A stretch of 19,961 nucleotides of DNA from an uncultured Muribaculaceae bacterium. GTDB taxonomy: Bacteria; Bacteroidota; Bacteroidia; Bacteroidales; Muribaculaceae. Location of the stretch: the NCBI GenBank assembly GCA_910586475.1, contig CAJUHM010000044.1:1-19961 (forward strand). Direction: 5' to 3'. Both the position numbers and the translations under genes were made by a program. Shown here piece after piece: positions 8,946 through 17,067 of the stretch (position 1 is the first letter of the stretch; the number at the start of each line of letters is the position of its first letter). The notes below the pieces were generated by a model. The model worked only from the letters and a program-made list of their open reading frames with translations, was not told the origin of the DNA and searched no databases.

Positions 8946-10381
8946 AAACAATCCAACTGACCCCACTCGCACTCTCGGCTCTGTTTCTGTTTTCCGCATG
9001 CAACGGGACGAAGCAGTGTCTGGCTCCGGAGCTCAGGATTCCGGATTCATTCTCGATCGCAGCCGCAGATTCTGAATCGGTCGGGGACATGACATGGATG
9101 CAGTATTATGGCGATCCTCAGTTATGTCAGCTGATTGATAAGGCACTGAAAAACAACCATGAAGTCAGAATTGCAGCCGAACGCATAGTTGAGATGGATA
9201 AACTCTTCGGAGCTGCCAAAACCGCTCTGCTCCCTGAGCTGAGCGCACGAATCTATGGAAACCGCGAGACTTATGACTATTCTGACAAAGCCGCAGTCAT
9301 TGACCCTGAATACGGAGCCAAGCTATCACTGACATGGGAAGCTGACCTCTGGAAAAAACTTTCCTGGGGCAAGAAAAAAGGGGAGGCCCAATATCTGGCA
9401 AGTGTCGAAGATAAGCGGGCAATGGACATCCTGGTTATTTCGCGAGTTGCCGAAGCATACTTTACACTTCTGGCTCTGGATAGCGAGCTCGATATCGTCA
9501 GACGGACTCTTGCGACCCGCGAAGAGGGCCTGAAACAGGCTAAACTCCGCTTCGAGGGAGGGCTCACTTCCGAGATGGTCTATCGTCAGGCAGAGGTGGA
9601 AAGAACAACTACTGCCTCGCTTATCCCCGCACTGGAGGAAGATATCGTGCTGACCGAAAATGCGCTTCATCTTTTGCTCGGAGAGTATCCTGGCGAGCCG
9701 ATACCGCGTCCGGAAATCGTGTTGTCGGAAGTGGTTGTCAAGGAGCCTCGAGTCGGAATTCCGTCGAAGCTTATTGAGCGCCGTCCCGATCTCCGTGCGG
9801 CCGAGATGCGGCTGAAATCGGCAATGGCAGATGTCGGCATTAAGTATGCCGAGCGATTCCCATCCTTTACGATCGGACTGACTGGAGGTCTCGAGAACAA
9901 TAAATTAGAGAAATTTCTTCAGACTCCATTCAGTTTCGTTGTCGGATCTCTTACTGCTCCGGTTTTTGACTTTGGCAAGCGAAAGAAGAACTATGAGGCG
10001 GCCGTCTCGAAATATAATCAGGCAAAACTCACTTATGAAAAAGCCGTCATGGCTGCATTCAAGGAGGTCAACGATGCGATCATCGCCTATCGCGCCGCAC
10101 GCGCGACTGCTCAATTGAAAACCGAACTTAGAGATGCCGCGATGAAGTATGTCGAGCTCGCCCGTCTGCAATATATTGGCGGAACATCGCTTTATATTGA
10201 TGTACTTGACGCGCAACGCCGCTATTTTGACGCTCAGATTGCATTGAGCAACGCCGTCAAGAACGAGTATCTGGCTCTGGTCAATCTCTACAAGAGTCTT
10301 GGCGGAGGCTGGACGGTAGCAAAGACTCAGCCTACGTCAGACGATGGGGGCGATGAAAATGTGGACAACACGGAGTTGTAG
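8942..10381 (+). CDS. RND efflux outer-membrane factor (TolC/NodT-type lipoprotein)
   Basis: Outer-membrane channel completing the tripartite pump, 479 residues. The N-terminus is a lipoprotein signal with lipobox LFSAC and lipidated Cys20, typical of NodT-family channels. Two tandem OEP repeats are visible: the first includes WMQYYGDPQLCQLIDKAL and ISRVAEAYFTLLALDSEL, the second has the diagnostic IERRPDLRAAEMRL and ends near the coiled-coil YIGGTSLYIDVLDAQRRYF. The family core ends at LGGGW, but this protein runs on for 22 acidic, polar residues. That tail is encoded by DNA that overlaps the convergent CYTH gene. The start ATG overlaps the pump stop by 4 bp. Confidence 0.95.
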   Translation: MKTIQLTPLALSALFLFSACNGTKQCLAPELRIPDSFSIAAADSESVGDMTWMQYYGDPQLCQLIDKALKNNHEVRIAAERIVEMDKLFGAAKTALLPELSARIYGNRETYDYSDKAAVIDPEYGAKLSLTWEADLWKKLSWGKKKGEAQYLASVEDKRAMDILVISRVAEAYFTLLALDSELDIVRRTLATREEGLKQAKLRFEGGLTSEMVYRQAEVERTTTASLIPALEEDIVLTENALHLLLGEYPGEPIPRPEIVLSEVVVKEPRVGIPSKLIERRPDLRAAEMRLKSAMADVGIKYAERFPSFTIGLTGGLENNKLEKFLQTPFSFVVGSLTAPVFDFGKRKKNYEAAVSKYNQAKLTYEKAVMAAFKEVNDAIIAYRAARATAQLKTELRDAAMKYVELARLQYIGGTSLYIDVLDAQRRYFDAQIALSNAVKNEYLALVNLYKSLGGGWTVAKTQPTSDDGGDENVDNTEL

Positions 10382-10794
10382 TAACGCTTGTCGCCCGAGA
10401 CCTCTTCCCCGATGTAATCCGGAATCTCAACAGGCTCATCCGGCGAACTCAACTCGATTTCAGCTATCACAAGGCCTTCGAGGGCGGCATGGAATTCGTC
10501 GATTTCCCAACGCCCCACACGGTAGCGGGTTTTCTCAATGACAGGAGCAACGGCACAACTGTTCATCATCTCTATTGCATCATTGTAGGGCACTTCATAT
10601 TCCCATTCATTTCTGACAAGCCCTTTATTGCGGCTTTTTACAGTCAGAAAAGCTCTCGAATCTATAGTTCTGATCCTTATCGTTGAATCCGGATCTGTCG
10701 AGAGATATGCCTGTCGGATTGCCGCTTTTGAATCGGCATTATCGCGATAAGAGGTGTTCCTGACAAGGAATTTTCGTTCAATTTCTTTAGCCAT
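10327..10794 (-). CDS. CYTH domain protein (triphosphate tunnel metalloenzyme family)
   Basis: Small cytoplasmic protein of 155 residues. The CYTH signature ExExK is at the very N-terminus (Glu4, Glu6, Lys8 in EIERKFLV). Alternating charged tunnel residues follow: TIRIRT, FLTVKSR, EWEYEVP, VIEKTRYRV and WEIDEF, then LVIAEIEL and the C-terminal GDKRYYNSVLS. The family binds triphosphate-containing substrates with divalent metal; bacterial single-domain members are often inorganic triphosphatases, but the substrate here is not shown. The domain ends near YYNSVLSTF and the last nine residues (SSPPSSDVG) come from sequence overlapping the efflux outer-membrane gene. It is divergent from phoH. Confidence 0.92.
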   Translation of the reverse strand: MAKEIERKFLVRNTSYRDNADSKAAIRQAYLSTDPDSTIRIRTIDSRAFLTVKSRNKGLVRNEWEYEVPYNDAIEMMNSCAVAPVIEKTRYRVGRWEIDEFHAALEGLVIAEIELSSPDEPVEIPDYIGEEVSGDKRYYNSVLSTFSSPPSSDVG

Positions 10795-10812
10795 AAATAA
10801 TTCTGTTTACTG

Positions 10813-10820
10813 CAAAAGTA
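10813..10820 (-). promoter_or_regulatory. Bacteroidetes -7 box for the CYTH gene
   Basis: On the minus strand this reads TACTTTTG, a full match to TAnnTTTG, with 18 bp between it and the start codon. This implies a very short leader. It lies back to back with the phoH box at 10885-10892. Confidence 0.55.
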
Positions 10821-10884
10821 CCACAAAAAAAGCTAATTTCCTTCTATATGTGACAATATATTTCGCAATTTCCCCAACAAAATG

Positions 10885-10892
10885 TAACTTTG
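10885..10892 (+). promoter_or_regulatory. Bacteroidetes -7 box for phoH
   Basis: TAACTTTG matches TAnnTTTG and ends 62 bp before the phoH ATG. A TTTCG sequence 19 bp upstream is a possible imperfect -33 element. The same TTTCG/19-bp arrangement is seen at the ppdK promoter. Confidence 0.5.
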
Positions 10893-10912
10893 TAGAATTA
10901 AATTTTCCGGAG

Positions 10913-10930
10913 CGTGCGGTGTGACGCACG
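10913..10930 (+). other. GC-rich hairpin in the phoH leader
   Basis: CGTGCG (10913-10918) and CGCACG (10925-10930) form a perfect 6-bp stem with a 6-base loop, GTGTGA. It stands out in an otherwise AT-rich leader, between the promoter box and the start codon. No T tract follows, so it is not a terminator. It could stabilise the mRNA or be a regulator site; function unknown. Confidence 0.4.
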
Positions 10931-10954
10931 TCTAATTGAACTTGTTAGCTAAGA

Positions 10955-11950
10955 ATGATCGAACGAATTATACTGATAGACAAAGCAGATCCCCAGAGCT
11001 TCTATGGGGTTAATAATTCCAATATGCAATTAATCCGCAATCTGTTCCCTAAATTGAGAATGGCTGCTCGCGGTTCGGTTATAAAAGTGATCGGCGATGA
11101 ATCTGAAACCGCAATTTTTGAAAAGCGCATCCATGAACTTGAAGATTATTGCGTGAAATATAATTCCTTGTCAGAGGATGCGATCATTGACATTATTCAT
11201 GGCGAGAAGCCGTCTGATAAGAAGAGCGACGGTGTGATTATTTTCGGGCTGAACGGCAAGCCGATTTCTGCGCGTACGCCCAACCAGCAGCGTCTTGTCA
11301 ACGAATTCCTCAATAATGACCTGACATTCGCTCTCGGGCCCGCCGGAACTGGAAAAACATATGTCGCAATTGCACTTGCTGTCAGAGCGCTTAAAAACAA
11401 GGAGGTGCGTAAAATCATCCTTTCGCGCCCGGCAGTGGAAGCAGGGGAGCGCCTCGGCTTTCTGCCCGGGGATATGAAAGACAAGATAGACCCATATCTA
11501 CAGCCTCTCTATGACGCTCTTGAAGACATGATTCCCCCGTTGAAGCTGAAGGAATATATGGACACAAATGTCATTCAGATCGCGCCGCTTGCATTTATGC
11601 GCGGGCGTACCCTGAACGATGCCGTGATTGTTCTCGACGAAGCTCAGAACACGACGACCCATCAGATCAAAATGTTCCTGACCCGACTCGGAATGAACGC
11701 GAAAATGATCATTACCGGCGATGCAACCCAGATCGACCTTCCTCGCTCAACTGGCTCTGGGCTGATTCATTCGCTTAAGGTTCTGAAAAACGTGAAGGGC
11801 ATAGGCAAGGTGGAATTCGGGAAAAAAGACATTGTCCGACATGCGCTCGTACAGCGTATTGTCGAAGCCTACGAAAAGTTTGATAACGAGCATAAGGAGG
11901 AAATCGCCTCCGCGAAACCGGAAGTCTCCTCGGACCAGAATGCGGAATAA
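10955..11950 (+). CDS. PhoH family protein (predicted ATPase)
   Basis: Cytoplasmic P-loop ATPase of the PhoH family, 331 residues. A KH-like N-terminal part (about 1-100) precedes the ATPase core, as in the YbeZ/PhoL type. Walker A is GPAGTGKT at 128-135 and Walker B is VIVLDEAQN at 224-232. The family segments SRPAVEAGERLGFLPGDM, APLAFMRGRTL and ITGDATQIDLP are intact. The C-terminus is a charged tail (after about 305). PhoH proteins are linked to RNA metabolism and ribosome maturation through their YbeY-like partner, but no ybeY is in this window. The ATG start gives the conserved MIERIILID opening. The next gene begins inside its last codons. Confidence 0.94.
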   Translation: MIERIILIDKADPQSFYGVNNSNMQLIRNLFPKLRMAARGSVIKVIGDESETAIFEKRIHELEDYCVKYNSLSEDAIIDIIHGEKPSDKKSDGVIIFGLNGKPISARTPNQQRLVNEFLNNDLTFALGPAGTGKTYVAIALAVRALKNKEVRKIILSRPAVEAGERLGFLPGDMKDKIDPYLQPLYDALEDMIPPLKLKEYMDTNVIQIAPLAFMRGRTLNDAVIVLDEAQNTTTHQIKMFLTRLGMNAKMIITGDATQIDLPRSTGSGLIHSLKVLKNVKGIGKVEFGKKDIVRHALVQRIVEAYEKFDNEHKEEIASAKPEVSSDQNAE

Positions 11951-14492
11951 CGCCAGACTATACATATTTCTAAGGTTGTTGGCAGTTGTTCTATTACTGC
12001 TTATCTCTGTAAGTGTCTCAGCTTCGGTAACGGTCAGGGGTAGGGTAGTCGACTCTATAACCGATAAGCCTGTGCCATTCGCATCGGTTCAGCCAATCGG
12101 ACGCAACTGGGCTGTACAGGCAGATGAAAAAGGGAACTTCAGGATTGAGTTGCAGACACCGCCCGACAGTCTGGGTGTGTCCGCTCTCGGTTTTTCTACT
12201 GAAAAAGTTTCCTACAAAGATTTTAGGCGGAACAACAATCGCATCTATCTTGCGTCGACCGGCGTGGCCCTTGGCAACATATATGTACGCCCGAAGAAAG
12301 AAAAGTACACCAAGAACAATCCCGCTGTCGAGTTTATGAGGCGCATCCGCAACTCTTCGGGACTCAGTGATCCAAAGCGGAATCCGTACTATAGCTATGA
12401 TGGTTACGAACGAATAACGATAGGCCTTAATAATATTTCGCCCGAAAGTGACAAGAATCTAATTCTAAAAAACTTTGAATTCCTCAGGACACATATTGAC
12501 ACGTCGGAAGTCTCAGGACGCCCGACTCTGGCATTATCGACGAGGGAAAAATCCTACAGCTACAACTACAGAAAAGCTCCCGAATCTGAAAAAGAATATG
12601 TTAAGGGACTGAGACAGGAGGGCCTGGATGATTTTTTGGATCAGTCAAACATGCAGACTCTATATGAGGATTTCTTTAAAAACATAGATCTATATCAGAA
12701 CGACATAGATCTTCTTCACAACCGTCTTGTAAGTCCGCTTTCAAAAATCGCACCGGATTTCTATAAGTTCTATCTCACCGACACTGTAGAAATTGACTCT
12801 GTCAGATGTATCGAACTCTCTTTTGTGCCGCGAAATTCGGAATCATTTGGATTTACGGGCAAAATATACGTGGACGAAGGAGATTCAACAATGTTCATCC
12901 GGAAAGTCACGATGAACGTACCGAGGGACATCAATCTCAATTTCATTGACGGGATCTTCATCAATCAGCAGTTTGAAAAAGCTCCCGACGGGTCAAGGCT
13001 TCTGACACGCGACGATCTGATCGCGGAAGTCTCAGTTCTTCCAGGGTCACAGTCTCTTTATTTCCGCCGGCTGACCTCTCTGAGAAATCATGATTTCCGC
13101 CCGAGGGAAGAGACCAATATCTATGACAATATCGGCCGAACAATCTATCATCCCGAGGTTTACCAACGTGATTCTCTTTTCTGGGAACGAAACAGGTTTA
13201 TAGAATTGGGGCGCAGCGAATCCTCAGTCTCCGCCCTGACCGCTGGCGTAAGATCCAACAGATTCTATCGTTTTGCTGAGGGTTTTGTCAAAATAATGGT
13301 TAATGGCTATGTTAAAACAGCCCATGACAGCAAGTTTGACCTTGGCCCAGTCAACACTCTGATCAGCCACAACACGCTTGAAGGCTATCGTTTCCGTGTC
13401 GGCGGAATGACAACATCCAACCTCAGCAAACGTTTTTTCATGCGAGGCTACGCCGCCTATGGAACACGCGACCATAAAATCAAGTACAGCGGCGAACTTG
13501 AATATTCCTTTCATGACAAACGCTATCAGCCGCGAGAGTTTCCGGTCCACTCTATCCGCTTGATCCACACGTATGATGTCAACATGATCGGGCAGCAGTA
13601 CCTTTTTACTAATCCTGACAATTTGTTCCTCTCCATCAAGCGTCATGAAGACCACCAGATCAACTATCTTAGATCAACAAAATTCATATACGCTCTTGAG
13701 CTTGCAAACAACTTTTCAGTAACAGCGGAAATAGCTCATGAACGCCAGTATGCCGCTGGATTGATGAGATTCGTGACTCCCTACGGACGCATCTACAGCC
13801 GTTTTGACGAAACGAAATTCAATCTGCAGTTGCGCTATGCACCTGGTGAGAAAATCTATCAGCGAGGAGCCTCACGCGTATCCATCAATCAGGATGTGCC
13901 AGTCATCATGCTCACGCAGACTTATGCTCCGAAAGGCCTGATGGGTAGCCTTTTCGAAATCAACAAAACCGAACTCAGTGTTTCAAAACGCTTCTGGCTC
14001 TCCGCCTTCGGTTATATAGACGGAATTGTCAAGACCGGACATATATGGAGCAGTGTGCCTTACCCTTATCTTATGTTCCCTAATGCAAATCTGTCCTACA
14101 CGATTCAGCCCGAGAGTTTTGCCCTTCTCAATCCCATGGAATTCGTGACCGACTCCTATGCCTCATGGGACATTACCTACTGGGCAAACGGTGCGATTTT
14201 CAACTATATCCCTTATTTTAACAAACTTAAGCTACGTGAAGTGTTCTCTTTCCGTGGAGTCTGGGGACATTTAAGCAGCAAAAACAACCCTTCGGAAAAC
14301 ACGGATCTTTTTCAGTTTCCCGCAGTCAGCAACACTCAAGCCCTATCATCCACACCATATATGGAGGCAGGCGTCGGCATTGATAATATTTTTCGGATGC
14401 TTCGCCTCGACTACGTTTGGCGACTGACTTATCGCAAAGGTCCTGCCATTGATAAAGGAGGCCTTCGGTTGGCTCTTCATTTTACGTTCTGA
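11940..14492 (+). CDS. DUF5686 outer-membrane protein with carboxypeptidase-regulatory domain
   Basis: Predicted 850-residue outer-membrane protein of unknown function. The frame is open from 11832, but the signal peptide points to the ATG at 11940: MRNNAR, a hydrophobic core LLAVVLLLLISVSVSA, and likely cleavage near residue 28-29. A carboxypeptidase-regulatory-like beta-sandwich follows (about 31-105, TVRGRVVDSITDKPVPFASV and ADEKGNFRIEL), as in TonB-dependent SusC-type proteins. The DUF5686 region starts near KYTKNNPAVEFMRRI (about 122) and runs to the end. Many alternating-hydrophobic, aromatic-rich strands occur after about residue 490, and the chain ends GGLRLALHFTF with a terminal Phe, the usual outer-membrane barrel signature. 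It overlaps phoH by 11 bp, so it is probably co-translated. The short RGRG-type motifs of TonB plugs are absent, so it is not a typical transporter. Confidence 0.85.
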   Translation: MRNNARLYIFLRLLAVVLLLLISVSVSASVTVRGRVVDSITDKPVPFASVQPIGRNWAVQADEKGNFRIELQTPPDSLGVSALGFSTEKVSYKDFRRNNNRIYLASTGVALGNIYVRPKKEKYTKNNPAVEFMRRIRNSSGLSDPKRNPYYSYDGYERITIGLNNISPESDKNLILKNFEFLRTHIDTSEVSGRPTLALSTREKSYSYNYRKAPESEKEYVKGLRQEGLDDFLDQSNMQTLYEDFFKNIDLYQNDIDLLHNRLVSPLSKIAPDFYKFYLTDTVEIDSVRCIELSFVPRNSESFGFTGKIYVDEGDSTMFIRKVTMNVPRDINLNFIDGIFINQQFEKAPDGSRLLTRDDLIAEVSVLPGSQSLYFRRLTSLRNHDFRPREETNIYDNIGRTIYHPEVYQRDSLFWERNRFIELGRSESSVSALTAGVRSNRFYRFAEGFVKIMVNGYVKTAHDSKFDLGPVNTLISHNTLEGYRFRVGGMTTSNLSKRFFMRGYAAYGTRDHKIKYSGELEYSFHDKRYQPREFPVHSIRLIHTYDVNMIGQQYLFTNPDNLFLSIKRHEDHQINYLRSTKFIYALELANNFSVTAEIAHERQYAAGLMRFVTPYGRIYSRFDETKFNLQLRYAPGEKIYQRGASRVSINQDVPVIMLTQTYAPKGLMGSLFEINKTELSVSKRFWLSAFGYIDGIVKTGHIWSSVPYPYLMFPNANLSYTIQPESFALLNPMEFVTDSYASWDITYWANGAIFNYIPYFNKLKLREVFSFRGVWGHLSSKNNPSENTDLFQFPAVSNTQALSSTPYMEAGVGIDNIFRMLRLDYVWRLTYRKGPAIDKGGLRLALHFTF

Positions 14493-14564
14493 TTTCTCTT
14501 ATGAATCATGCGACCAAATATTAAAAAATAGCGGCGATGTTAAGAGAAACTCATTAAAAATTGT

Positions 14565-14572
14565 TACTTTTG
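14565..14572 (+). promoter_or_regulatory. Bacteroidetes -7 box for murB-murA
   Basis: TACTTTTG is a full match to TAnnTTTG and ends 24 bp before the murB ATG at 14597. Its position helps decide that start, since the longer open frame beginning at 14561 would begin upstream of the promoter box. Confidence 0.55.
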
Positions 14573-14596
14573 TCTTTACAAAGTGACATACTTCAG

Positions 14597-15646
14597 ATGA
14601 TAACAACCCTTTCAGATTTTAATATTCGGCATCTCAACACTTTCCGGATGAATGTATCAGTCGGAAAGCTGATTGAATATACATCGGCCACAGATCTTCC
14701 GGCTGTTTTTTTGGAAGTCGGTGACGCTCCGTATCTGTCAATCGGTGCAGGAAGTAATCTTTTGTTCTTAGGCGATTACCCGGGAGTTTTGCTGCATTCA
14801 GGAATTCTGGATATTGAAATGGTGAATGAAAGCGATTCAACAGTTCTTGTACGTGCCGGATCAGGAATTGAGATGGACAAGCTTATCGAACAGACATGTC
14901 AAGGTGGCCTTTGGGGACTTGAGAATCTTTCAGGAATTCCGGGAGAAGTCGGAGCCTCAGCCGTGCAGAATGTCGGAGCCTATGGCGTAGAAGTTAAGGA
15001 TGTCATCAAGGAAGTAGAGTGTTATGACACACTTGAAAAGCGATTTGTCGTAATGCCGGTTTCCGAGTGTCACTATGGCTACCGCACCTCGGTATTCAAA
15101 CGCCCCGATTTAAAAAACCGATACGTTATCACCCATGTCACGTACCGGCTGAGCCGTTTCCCTTGCCCAGTCTTAACATACGGCAATCTCAAATCCCGGT
15201 TTGCAATAGGGGAGACGCTGACTCCGGAAATGATCCGAAACACTATCAGATCAATCCGCGACGAAAAACTTCCGTCTGTGGAGTTATTTGGCAGTGCCGG
15301 AAGTTTCTTCAAGAATCCCGTTGTCTCACAGACGGACTACGACTCGTTTGTAAATCGCATCGCTGATATCTTTGGGCAAGAAATTGTGCCGCCGGCTTAT
15401 AAAGTCAACGATAGATATAAGTTGTCGGCAGCTTGGCTGATCGATCAGACCGGACTCAAAGGCCTATCTCATAAAGGTGCTGCGACGTGGCACACACAAC
15501 CGCTTGTCATCATAAACAAGTCCGGAAAAGCATCTCCGTCCGACATTCTTGAATTAGAAACGATCATCATCCGAAAAGTGCAGGATCTTTTCGGAATTAC
15601 CCTGTCGCCTGAAGTCGAACACATTTATCCGACCTTTCAATCATGA
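14597..15646 (+). CDS. murB: UDP-N-acetylmuramate dehydrogenase MurB
   Basis: NADPH-dependent, FAD-containing reductase that turns UDP-GlcNAc-enolpyruvate into UDP-MurNAc, the second committed step of peptidoglycan synthesis. It has 349 residues. The start ATG at 14597 gives MITTLSDFNIRHLNTFRMNV, the family opening; 12 further codons in frame upstream are rejected because they overlap the promoter box. FAD-binding motifs are SIGAGSNLLF (48-57) and LSGIPGEVGASAVQNVGAYG (111-130). Catalytic residues are Arg163 in HYGYRTSVFK, Ser236 in GSAGSFFKNP and Glu341 in SPEVEHIYP. The Tyr-containing YGYR loop marks the E. coli-like type I enzyme. Its TGA overlaps the murA ATG by 4 bp, placing the two consecutive enzymes in one coupled operon. 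Confidence 0.97.
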   Translation: MITTLSDFNIRHLNTFRMNVSVGKLIEYTSATDLPAVFLEVGDAPYLSIGAGSNLLFLGDYPGVLLHSGILDIEMVNESDSTVLVRAGSGIEMDKLIEQTCQGGLWGLENLSGIPGEVGASAVQNVGAYGVEVKDVIKEVECYDTLEKRFVVMPVSECHYGYRTSVFKRPDLKNRYVITHVTYRLSRFPCPVLTYGNLKSRFAIGETLTPEMIRNTIRSIRDEKLPSVELFGSAGSFFKNPVVSQTDYDSFVNRIADIFGQEIVPPAYKVNDRYKLSAAWLIDQTGLKGLSHKGAATWHTQPLVIINKSGKASPSDILELETIIIRKVQDLFGITLSPEVEHIYPTFQS

Positions 15647-16959
15647 GTACATTTATAATCGAAGGTGGCCACCGATTAAGTGGCACAATTGAACCCCAGG
15701 GTGCAAAAAACGAAGCGCTACAGATAATCGCGGCGACGCTGCTTACATCCGAGCCCGTACATATCACAAACATTCCTGAAATACTTGATGTAAAGAATCT
15801 CATCGCATTGCTTGAGGGAATGGGCGTTAAAGTGACGCGTCATTCTAAAGGGGACTACACATTTCAGGCCGACGATGTAAACACCGACTATATCAAAAGC
15901 AAGACTTTTGTTGACAAATGTGCTTCGCTGCGTGGATCCGTACTCATCGCGGGACCGTTGCTGGCACGCTTCCGTACCGCTTTTTTTGCAAAACCTGGCG
16001 GAGATAAAATTGGCAGAAGAAAGGTTGACACCCACATAATCGGATTCGAAAATTTAGGCGCAACGTTCACCTACGAGCGTGATATGAAAGCTTATCACCT
16101 TGTTGTGCCTGAAGGCACAACTCTCAAAGGCTGTTATATGCTTCTGGATGAAGCCTCCGTAACAGGCACAGCAAACATTGTTATGGCTGCATCGCTCGCA
16201 GAAGGAACAACGACAATCTACAATGCTGCGTGTGAGCCCTACATCCAACAGCTTTGCAAGCTGCTGATGGCCATGGGAGTGACGATCGAGGGACTTGGCT
16301 CGAATCTTCTTCGTATCCACGGCGCAGAAAAACTTGGCGGAGCTACGCACCGTATTCTACCCGACATGATTGAAGTCGGCAGTTTTATTGGAATGGCTGC
16401 ACTTAATCGCAGTTCGATTACGATCAAGAACGTCAGCTATGACAATCTCGGAATCATACCAGACAGCTTTAAGCGACTGGGTATCAAATTGGAGAGGAGG
16501 GGAGACGACATCTATTTGCCCGAACAGGATAAATTTATCATTGAAACGGCTCTCGACGGATCGATTCTCAATATCGCCGATGCGCCATGGCCCGGCTTGA
16601 CGCCTGATTTACTGAGCGTTATGCTTGTTGTTGCGACACAGTGTCAGGGAAGCGTTCTGATTCATCAGAAGATGTTTGAAAGCCGGCTCTTCTTTGTTGA
16701 CCGGCTGATTGATATGGGTGCTCAGATCATGCTGTGTGATCCACATCGAGCTGTTGTTATCGGCCTGGACAACCGTCTGCCTTTGCGCGCAAACAAAATG
16801 TTGTCTCCGGACATCAGAGCTGGCATCGCAATGCTGATCGCCGCCATGTCGGCCACCGGAGTAAGTGAGATCGGTAATATCAACCAGATTGATCGCGGCT
16901 ACGAAAATATTGACATCCGACTCCGGGCACTTGGAGCCCACATAGAACGTCGTGACTAA
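15643..16959 (+). CDS. murA: UDP-N-acetylglucosamine 1-carboxyvinyltransferase MurA, Asp-type active site
   Basis: Transfers enolpyruvate from PEP to UDP-GlcNAc, the first committed step of peptidoglycan synthesis and the target of fosfomycin. It has 438 residues in the double inside-out alpha/beta barrel of the EPT family. Lys22 and Asn23 (PQGAKNEAL) bind PEP/UDP-GlcNAc, and the catalytic base is Asp322 in PGLTPDLLS. The mobile loop reads KPGGDKIGRRKVDTH: the residue matching the fosfomycin-reactive Cys115 of E. coli is Asp121 (codon GAT, 16003-16005). This substitution keeps activity but blocks covalent fosfomycin binding in other species. From memory the same loop is usual in Bacteroides, so it is a lineage trait. 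Order here is murB then murA, the reverse of the pathway. Confidence 0.97.
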   Translation: MSTFIIEGGHRLSGTIEPQGAKNEALQIIAATLLTSEPVHITNIPEILDVKNLIALLEGMGVKVTRHSKGDYTFQADDVNTDYIKSKTFVDKCASLRGSVLIAGPLLARFRTAFFAKPGGDKIGRRKVDTHIIGFENLGATFTYERDMKAYHLVVPEGTTLKGCYMLLDEASVTGTANIVMAASLAEGTTTIYNAACEPYIQQLCKLLMAMGVTIEGLGSNLLRIHGAEKLGGATHRILPDMIEVGSFIGMAALNRSSITIKNVSYDNLGIIPDSFKRLGIKLERRGDDIYLPEQDKFIIETALDGSILNIADAPWPGLTPDLLSVMLVVATQCQGSVLIHQKMFESRLFFVDRLIDMGAQIMLCDPHRAVVIGLDNRLPLRANKMLSPDIRAGIAMLIAAMSATGVSEIGNINQIDRGYENIDIRLRALGAHIERRD

Positions 16960-17021
16960 GACGGTAGCCTTGCTAAGTTCCCAGTAATTAAATCCGGACG
17001 AAAATCAGTCAACAACATCAT

Positions 17022-17067
17022 AAATGTATTTATGCGAGAACAAATTACTTTCTGCATAAATACATTT
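17022..17067 (+). terminator. 14-bp perfect inverted repeat, possible murBA terminator
   Basis: AAATGTATTTATGC (17022-17035) and GCATAAATACATTT (17054-17067) are exact reverse complements around an 18-base loop. It sits 62 bp after the murA stop and is followed by TTATCTTC, a weak T tract. The stem has only three GC pairs, unlike the GC-rich rlmD terminator, so it could instead be a palindromic repeat or operator. Confidence 0.45.

Noticed and set aside
11832..11939. Longer start for the DUF5686 protein, adding 36 residues
   Set aside because: The extra residues are basic and lie entirely inside phoH; a clean signal peptide begins at the ATG at 11940.
14561..14596. Longer start for MurB, adding 12 residues
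   Set aside because: It begins with a TTG upstream of and across the promoter box at 14565-14572; the family N-terminus starts at the ATG at 14597.
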